From contig NZ_JAXRUV010000002.1 in NCBI RefSeq assembly GCF_034497705.1, forward strand, positions 186,001-250,000: a stretch of DNA of 64,000 bases, in the 5' to 3' direction. Shown piece after piece: positions 60,112 to 64,000 of this stretch. The translations under genes and the position numbers were made by a program. Positions within the stretch are counted from its first letter, which is position 1, and each line of letters starts with the position of its first letter. The stretch is from Marinococcus luteus_A. GTDB lineage: Bacteria > Bacillota > Bacilli > Bacillales > Marinococcaceae. The notes under the pieces are model-generated. The model saw only the letters and a program-made list of their open reading frames with translations. It made no database searches and was not told the DNA's origin.

Positions 60112-61506
60112 ATGGCAGAGCAGTTCACGTTTCCAAAAGGATTCTGGTGGGGGGCGGCCACATCCGCCACCCAGATTGAAGGCGCCGCAACTGAAGGCGG
60201 CAAAGGGAAAAATATTTGGGATCAATGGTTCGAAGAAGAGCCGAATCGTTTTTTTAACGGGGTGGGCCCTGGCACTACGTCCGATTTCTACCATCAGTAC
60301 AAGGACGACATCGCCCGGATGAAGGACATTAATTTTAACTCCTTTCGCTTGTCGATCTCTTGGTCCCGGCTGATACCGGACGGCTCCGGGGAAGTGAATC
60401 CGGAAGCCGTTGATTTTTACAACAATGTTATCAACGAAATGATTGCGCAGGACGTGGAGCCATTTGTCTGTTTATATCATTTTGATATGCCGATGGCGAT
60501 GCAGGAGATTGGCGGCTGGGAAAACAGGGAGACGGCGGAACACTTTGGCCGTTATGCCGGCATCTGCTTTGATCTGTTCGGCGACCGGGTAAAAAAATGG
60601 TTCACGCACAATGAACCGATTGTTCCGGTGGAGGGCGGCTACATGTATGACTTTCACTATCCTAACGTCGTCGACATGAAGCGGGCGGCCCAGGTGGGCT
60701 ATCATACGCTTCTGTCCCACGTCTTCGCGGTGAAAGCTTTTCGTGAAAAGGGCCGAGCTGGAGGGGAAATTGGCATTATTTTGAATCTGACACCATCGTA
60801 CCCACGGAGCAGCCACCCGGCAGATCTGAAGGCTTCCCGGATTGCCGATTTATTTTTCAACCGGAGCTTTCTTGATCCGACGGTGCTCGGGGAGTATCCG
60901 CAGGAGCTGATTGACCTGCTTGGGGAGCATGGGGTGCTTCCGGATACCGAGAGCGGGGACAAGACGCTGATTCAGGAAGGAAAAGTCGACCTGCTGGGTG
61001 TGAACTACTATCAGCCTCGCCGGGTTAAAGCGAAGGAAAACCTCCCGAATCCAAGTGCTCCAATACTGCCGGAATGGTTTTTCGATCATTACGAAATGCC
61101 CGGCCGGAAGATGAATCCGTACCGCGGATGGGAAATTTATCCGAAGGGTGTCTATGACATCATGATGAATCTCCGGGATAACTACGGGAATATTCCGTCG
61201 TTCATTTCTGAAAACGGCATGGGGGTCCAGGACGAGGCCCGGTTTATAGAAAATGGCATGATTCAGGATGATTACCGCATTGAGTTCATCCAGGATCATC
61301 TCGAATGGCTGCACCGGGCAATCGAAGAAGGCGCTAACGCCAAAGGGTACCATCTCTGGTCGTTTATCGATAACTGGTCGTGGATGAATGCCTACAAAAA
61401 CCGCTACGGCTATTTTTCCGTCAATATTGATACAGAGGAGCGCACACCGAAAAAAAGTGCCTACTGGATCACTGCCGTCCACAAAAATAACGGATTCGAA
61501 AAATAG
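60112..61506 (+). CDS. 6-phospho-beta-glucosidase, GH1 family
   Basis: A 464-residue (beta/alpha)8 retaining glycosidase. Acid/base Glu in THNEP near 168 and nucleophile Glu in ISENG near 367 are present, with the N-terminal FWWGAATSATQIEGA. Cleaves the phosphorylated beta-glucosides delivered by LicBCA. AGGAGG precedes the ATG. It shares its proposed job with LicH downstream, which uses an unrelated mechanism. Confidence 0.93.
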   Translation: MAEQFTFPKGFWWGAATSATQIEGAATEGGKGKNIWDQWFEEEPNRFFNGVGPGTTSDFYHQYKDDIARMKDINFNSFRLSISWSRLIPDGSGEVNPEAVDFYNNVINEMIAQDVEPFVCLYHFDMPMAMQEIGGWENRETAEHFGRYAGICFDLFGDRVKKWFTHNEPIVPVEGGYMYDFHYPNVVDMKRAAQVGYHTLLSHVFAVKAFREKGRAGGEIGIILNLTPSYPRSSHPADLKASRIADLFFNRSFLDPTVLGEYPQELIDLLGEHGVLPDTESGDKTLIQEGKVDLLGVNYYQPRRVKAKENLPNPSAPILPEWFFDHYEMPGRKMNPYRGWEIYPKGVYDIMMNLRDNYGNIPSFISENGMGVQDEARFIENGMIQDDYRIEFIQDHLEWLHRAIEEGANAKGYHLWSFIDNWSWMNAYKNRYGYFSVNIDTEERTPKKSAYWITAVHKNNGFEK

Positions 61507-61579
61507 CATTACGGGACCGTCTGTCTACACGCAGGCGGCCTGGTCTGTATAAAGACACGCAGAAAAAAGGAGCGAGACG

Positions 61580-62908
61580 ATGAAGGAAGGTATTAAGATT
61601 GTAACGATCGGCGGGGGCTCGAGCTATACGCCGGAGCTTGTGGAGGGCTTTATTAAAAGACATTACGAACTGCCGGTGAAGGAGCTGTGGCTCGTGGATA
61701 TTCCGGAAGGAAAAGAAAAGCTGGAGATCGTAGGAAAACTCGCCCAGCGCATGGCAGCTGAAGCAGGTATCGATATGGCAGTGCATCTTTCCTACAGCCG
61801 GGAGGAAGCACTGCCGGGGGCGGATTTTGTCACCACCCAGTTTCGGGTCGGCATGCTTGAAGCACGGGCGAAGGACGAGCGGATTCCGCTTTCCTACGGC
61901 GTGATCGGCCAGGAAACAAACGGGCCGGGCGGATTGTTTAAAGGACTGCGGACCATTCCGATTATTATTGACATTGTTCATGACATCGAGCGGCTGTGTC
62001 CGGACGCGTGGCTTGTAAACTTTACGAATCCGGCCGGTATGGTGACAGAAGCGGTGCTGCGCTATACGAACCATGAACGTATTGTCGGTCTCTGCAATGT
62101 GCCGGTAGGAATGCAGATGGGTGTGGCCGAAGCGCTCGGAGTAGATGGCAGCCGTGTCCGTATTGATTTTGCGGGGCTGAATCATATGGTGTACGGGCTG
62201 AACATTTACCTCGATGGCCAGGACATAAAGCAGCAGGCGCTTGAAGCGGTGGCAGATCCGGCGAATGTCTCCACCATGAAAAATATCGCAGCGCTCGGAT
62301 GGGAGCCTGATTTTATCCGGGCTCTGCAGGTGCTGCCCTGCCCTTATCACCGGTATTACTATAAAACAGAGGAAATGCTGGCCGAGGAACTGGAGGCTGC
62401 CAAAGAAGCAGGTACCCGGGCCGAAGTCGTCCAGGGGGTGGAGGAGGAGCTGTTTGCCCTCTATGCCGATGAAACGCTCCGGACAAAGCCCGAGCAGCTT
62501 GAGCAGCGCGGCGGGGCTTATTACAGCGAAGCGGCCTGCAGCCTGATCAATTCGATATATAATGACACCCGGGACATCCAGCCGGTTAATACGAGAAACC
62601 GCGGTGCCATTACAGGGATTCCGGCAGAGTCGGCGGTGGAAATCAGCTCCGTCATTACGAAGGAAGGTCCCAGACCGGTGGCTGTCGGAGAACTGCCGGT
62701 GGCAGTCCAGGGGCTTGTGCAGCAGATCAAATCGTTTGAGCGGGTCGCTGCCGAAGCAGCAGTGACGGGAAGCTACCAGACGGCTCTTCTGGCAATGACG
62801 ATTAATCCTCTCGTCCCGTCCGACACGAAGGCAAAGCACATGCTTGATGATATGCTCGAAGCCCACAGGGAGCATCTGCCCCAGTTTTTCCAGACAGAAA
62901 GGGCTTGA
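61580..62908 (+). CDS. licH: 6-phospho-beta-glucosidase LicH, GH4 family
   Basis: A 442-residue NAD+- and metal-dependent glycosidase. Rossmann start VTIGGGSSYTPELVEG, metal-site LCNVP and AGLNHM, and NFTNPAG are GH4 signatures, and the length equals Bacillus subtilis LicH. The enzyme works by oxidation-elimination at C3 rather than by direct displacement. AAAAGGAG precedes the ATG. Last gene of the lic operon. Confidence 0.94.
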   Translation: MKEGIKIVTIGGGSSYTPELVEGFIKRHYELPVKELWLVDIPEGKEKLEIVGKLAQRMAAEAGIDMAVHLSYSREEALPGADFVTTQFRVGMLEARAKDERIPLSYGVIGQETNGPGGLFKGLRTIPIIIDIVHDIERLCPDAWLVNFTNPAGMVTEAVLRYTNHERIVGLCNVPVGMQMGVAEALGVDGSRVRIDFAGLNHMVYGLNIYLDGQDIKQQALEAVADPANVSTMKNIAALGWEPDFIRALQVLPCPYHRYYYKTEEMLAEELEAAKEAGTRAEVVQGVEEELFALYADETLRTKPEQLEQRGGAYYSEAACSLINSIYNDTRDIQPVNTRNRGAITGIPAESAVEISSVITKEGPRPVAVGELPVAVQGLVQQIKSFERVAAEAAVTGSYQTALLAMTINPLVPSDTKAKHMLDDMLEAHREHLPQFFQTERA

Positions 62909-62910
62909 AA

Positions 62911-62946
62911 TGATTAAGGTCTCCTAATGCAGGAGGCCTTTTTTGT
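62911..62946 (+). terminator. Terminator of the lic operon
   Basis: AAGGTCTCCT and AGGAGGCCTT pair around AATGC and end in TTTTTTG. Confidence 0.82.
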
Positions 62947-62984
62947 CAGAAAAAATTTCCATATTTTAAAGATAAACCACAAAA

Positions 62985-63006
62985 AGAACAAATGTTCGTG
63001 TATACT
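62985..63006 (+). promoter_or_regulatory. LexA box and -10 element of the yolD-like gene
   Basis: AGAACAAATGTTCG (62985-62998) matches the Bacillus LexA/DinR operator CGAACATATGTTCG at 12 of 14 positions, with one mismatch in the variable centre. TATACT (63001-63006) follows at once, so a bound repressor would cover the promoter. Confidence 0.7.
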
Positions 63007-63028
63007 AAAACGAAAGGAGGCGTTACGG

Positions 63029-63370
63029 ATGAAGGAAAACAAATTAACCCCGGGGTCGAATATGCGCTGGGAATCCAGCCGGATGATTCTGCCGGAGCAC
63101 CGGGAAATGTGGCTGCGTCATCAAAAAGAGGACCGGATGAAGTTCAGGCCTCTCTGGGATGAGCAGCAGCTTGAGGAATTTTCCCATCGCCTTCAGGAGG
63201 CGATGGCGGCCGGGTCGGAAGTGACGCTTCACGTGTTTGATCCTTATGCAGAAATCAAAATGACCGGAAAAATTCTGCATCTGGATGCGCTGAACAAAAC
63301 AATTAAAATAGAGGCAGGTGGAGACGTTCGGCATGTCGGCGTGCAGGATATTATGGATCTGGAAACGTAA
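63029..63370 (+). CDS. YolD-like protein
   Basis: A 113-residue soluble protein with a charged N-terminus and a C-terminal beta-rich domain. The pattern MRWESSRMILPEHREMW and GKILHLDALNKTIKI is typical of the YolD-like family, whose genes often accompany Y-family DNA polymerases (UvrX/DinB-like) under SOS control. No such polymerase is adjacent here. AAAGGAGG lies before ATG 63029; the longer frame from 62927 runs through the LexA box and is not used. Confidence 0.82.
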   Translation: MKENKLTPGSNMRWESSRMILPEHREMWLRHQKEDRMKFRPLWDEQQLEEFSHRLQEAMAAGSEVTLHVFDPYAEIKMTGKILHLDALNKTIKIEAGGDVRHVGVQDIMDLET

Positions 63371-63438
63371 ACGCACGTTTTTGAAATAGGCGTGAGGGAA
63401 AGGAGGACAAGAAAAGAACTCAAAAGGGAGAGGATGAA

Positions 63439-63735
63439 ATGAAGGATAAAAAATTCAGCAGAATTTCTTTAACGTCTTCTTTGGGAGGTCTCGGGCTGAT
63501 TGCTGTATCGATTATTGTTTCAGCGGTGTTTTCCCTTCCCGACAACAGTCCCTTTGTGCCGTTATTCGGTTCGCTGCTGACGATTGGCATTCTGCTGCTT
63601 GCACTCAGCGCATTTATGAGCATGATTGCTTTTTCGCGCCGGGAGCCGGGATGGATGAAGCTGAGCGGCTGGGTTGTTATGGCGGTGCTTCTTCTCTGGT
63701 TTATGGTCAGTCCGGCACTTACCGGGGTGGTGTAA
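63439..63735 (+). CDS. Small membrane protein, 98 aa
   Basis: Three hydrophobic segments (about 14-35, 43-65, 76-93) and short polar ends. Not recognised. AGGGAGAGG precedes the ATG. It lies between the yolD-like gene and aroA on the same strand. Confidence 0.6.
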   Translation: MKDKKFSRISLTSSLGGLGLIAVSIIVSAVFSLPDNSPFVPLFGSLLTIGILLLALSAFMSMIAFSRREPGWMKLSGWVVMAVLLLWFMVSPALTGVV

Positions 63736-63754
63736 GCCTTTGGAAAAACGTTGG

Positions 63755-63783
63755 TTGCGCGCAGTACTGGTTCATGGTGTAAT
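63755..63783 (+). promoter_or_regulatory. Possible SigA promoter of aroA
   Basis: TTGCGC (63755-63760), 17-bp spacer, TGTAAT (63778-63783). Confidence 0.4.
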
Positions 63784-63813
63784 GTAGAAAAAGATGCAGA
63801 GGACGGATGTTTT

Positions 63814-64000
63814 ATGAGTACACCAGATTTTCGGGCCCGCTCGCCGTGGGCATCATTAACGGATGTAGACAAAGTACACGTTTCTCCAGTTGCGCCAGGG
63901 TCGATTCAGAGCTCTTTAACAGTGCCCGGGAGTAAAAGCTTTACGAATCGGGCACTGATCATGGCTGCCCTCGCCGAAGGCACGTCCATCCTTTCGGGTA
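63814..64000 (+). CDS. aroA: EPSP synthase, N-terminal part (cut by window end)
   Basis: The first ~62 codons of 3-phosphoshikimate 1-carboxyvinyltransferase of the shikimate pathway. PGSKSFTNRALIMAALAEG is the N-terminal substrate-binding signature. The N-terminus before it is about 35 residues, longer than in enterobacterial AroA, which start near this motif. AGAGGA lies before the ATG. No other shikimate gene is next to it inside the window. Confidence 0.92.
   Translation, partial: MSTPDFRARSPWASLTDVDKVHVSPVAPGSIQSSLTVPGSKSFTNRALIMAALAEGTSILSG

Noticed and set aside
61469..62875. 468-codon open frame antisense to licH
   Set aside because: It lies wholly opposite licH, has no ribosome site, no plausible protein pattern and a Cys/His/Arg-rich composition typical of antisense frames in this codon usage.
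1..64000. CRISPR arrays, tRNA, rRNA, insertion sequences, prophage
   Set aside because: No regularly spaced direct repeats, no cloverleaf-like sequences with CCA ends, no transposase or integrase motifs were seen on either strand.

Overview
The window is a 64 kb piece of a Bacillota chromosome, most likely Bacillaceae. The evidence is consistent AAGGAGG-type ribosome binding sites, frequent TTG and GTG starts, U-tailed terminators after most units, and a run of genes (hemQ, pta, lipL, ywfO, ywgA, ywhD, speE, speB) whose content and order recall the ywf-ywh region of Bacillus subtilis. Base composition is near 50% GC by eye. Several acidic proteins and many cation and organic-solute transporters would suit a salt- or alkali-tolerant species, but that is inference and I cannot name the genus. 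No rRNA, tRNA, insertion sequence, prophage or CRISPR array was seen. The 5' end cuts an iron-dependent alcohol dehydrogenase and the 3' end cuts aroA.

Layout. 1-4.7 kb: iron alcohol dehydrogenase, a sensor kinase and a sigma-54 response regulator, facing a zinc alcohol dehydrogenase (adhP) that has a textbook -24/-12 promoter. 4.8-9.2 kb: HesB-like protein, an ArsB pump with an ArsR-like operator, and a flavin reductase-khtT-khtU operon (K+/H+ antiport). 9.2-13 kb: TRIC/UPF0126 membrane protein with a terminator-like leader hairpin, kynureninase, and a GltB-domain flavoprotein. 13-24.5 kb: conserved housekeeping block (coproheme decarboxylase, phosphotransacetylase, lipoyl relay enzyme, polyamine synthesis) interleaved with a metallo-beta-lactamase-fold hydrolase, a sugar porter and a DAACS symporter. 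24.5-46.3 kb: accessory-looking region with P450, PLP dehydratase, beta-hydroxyacid dehydrogenase, TetR-MFS efflux pair, ABC exporter, several small or unknown proteins, a decayed intracellular subtilisin, a Bcr-type exporter, SDR, Old Yellow Enzyme, quinone-oxidoreductase-like enzyme, HAD phosphatase, Gfo/Idh/MocA oxidoreductase and a YugO-type K+ channel. 46.4-50.2 kb: galKTR operon without galE. 50.2-55.8 kb: DJ-1 protein, TauE/SafE exporter, chemoreceptor, CopC-CopD pair. 55.8-62.9 kb: licR and divergent licBCA plus two 6-phospho-beta-glucosidases of unrelated families (GH1 and GH4). 63-64 kb: a YolD-like gene behind a LexA box, a small membrane protein and the start of aroA.

The best regulatory signals are the sigma-54 promoter of adhP, an ArsR-type 24-bp palindrome over the arsB -10 box, three exact 14-bp matches to the Noc-binding site (nucleoid occlusion) plus one degenerate copy, a LexA box at the yolD-like gene, and two cre-like sites with palindromes between licR and licB. 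No wholly new multi-gene system is evident. The strongest leads are the sigma-54 alcohol circuit, the flavin reductase-KhtTU operon (which parallels KefF-KefC), and the short leader hairpin before the TRIC-family gene. All functional calls come from motif recognition in the sequence; no database search was run.
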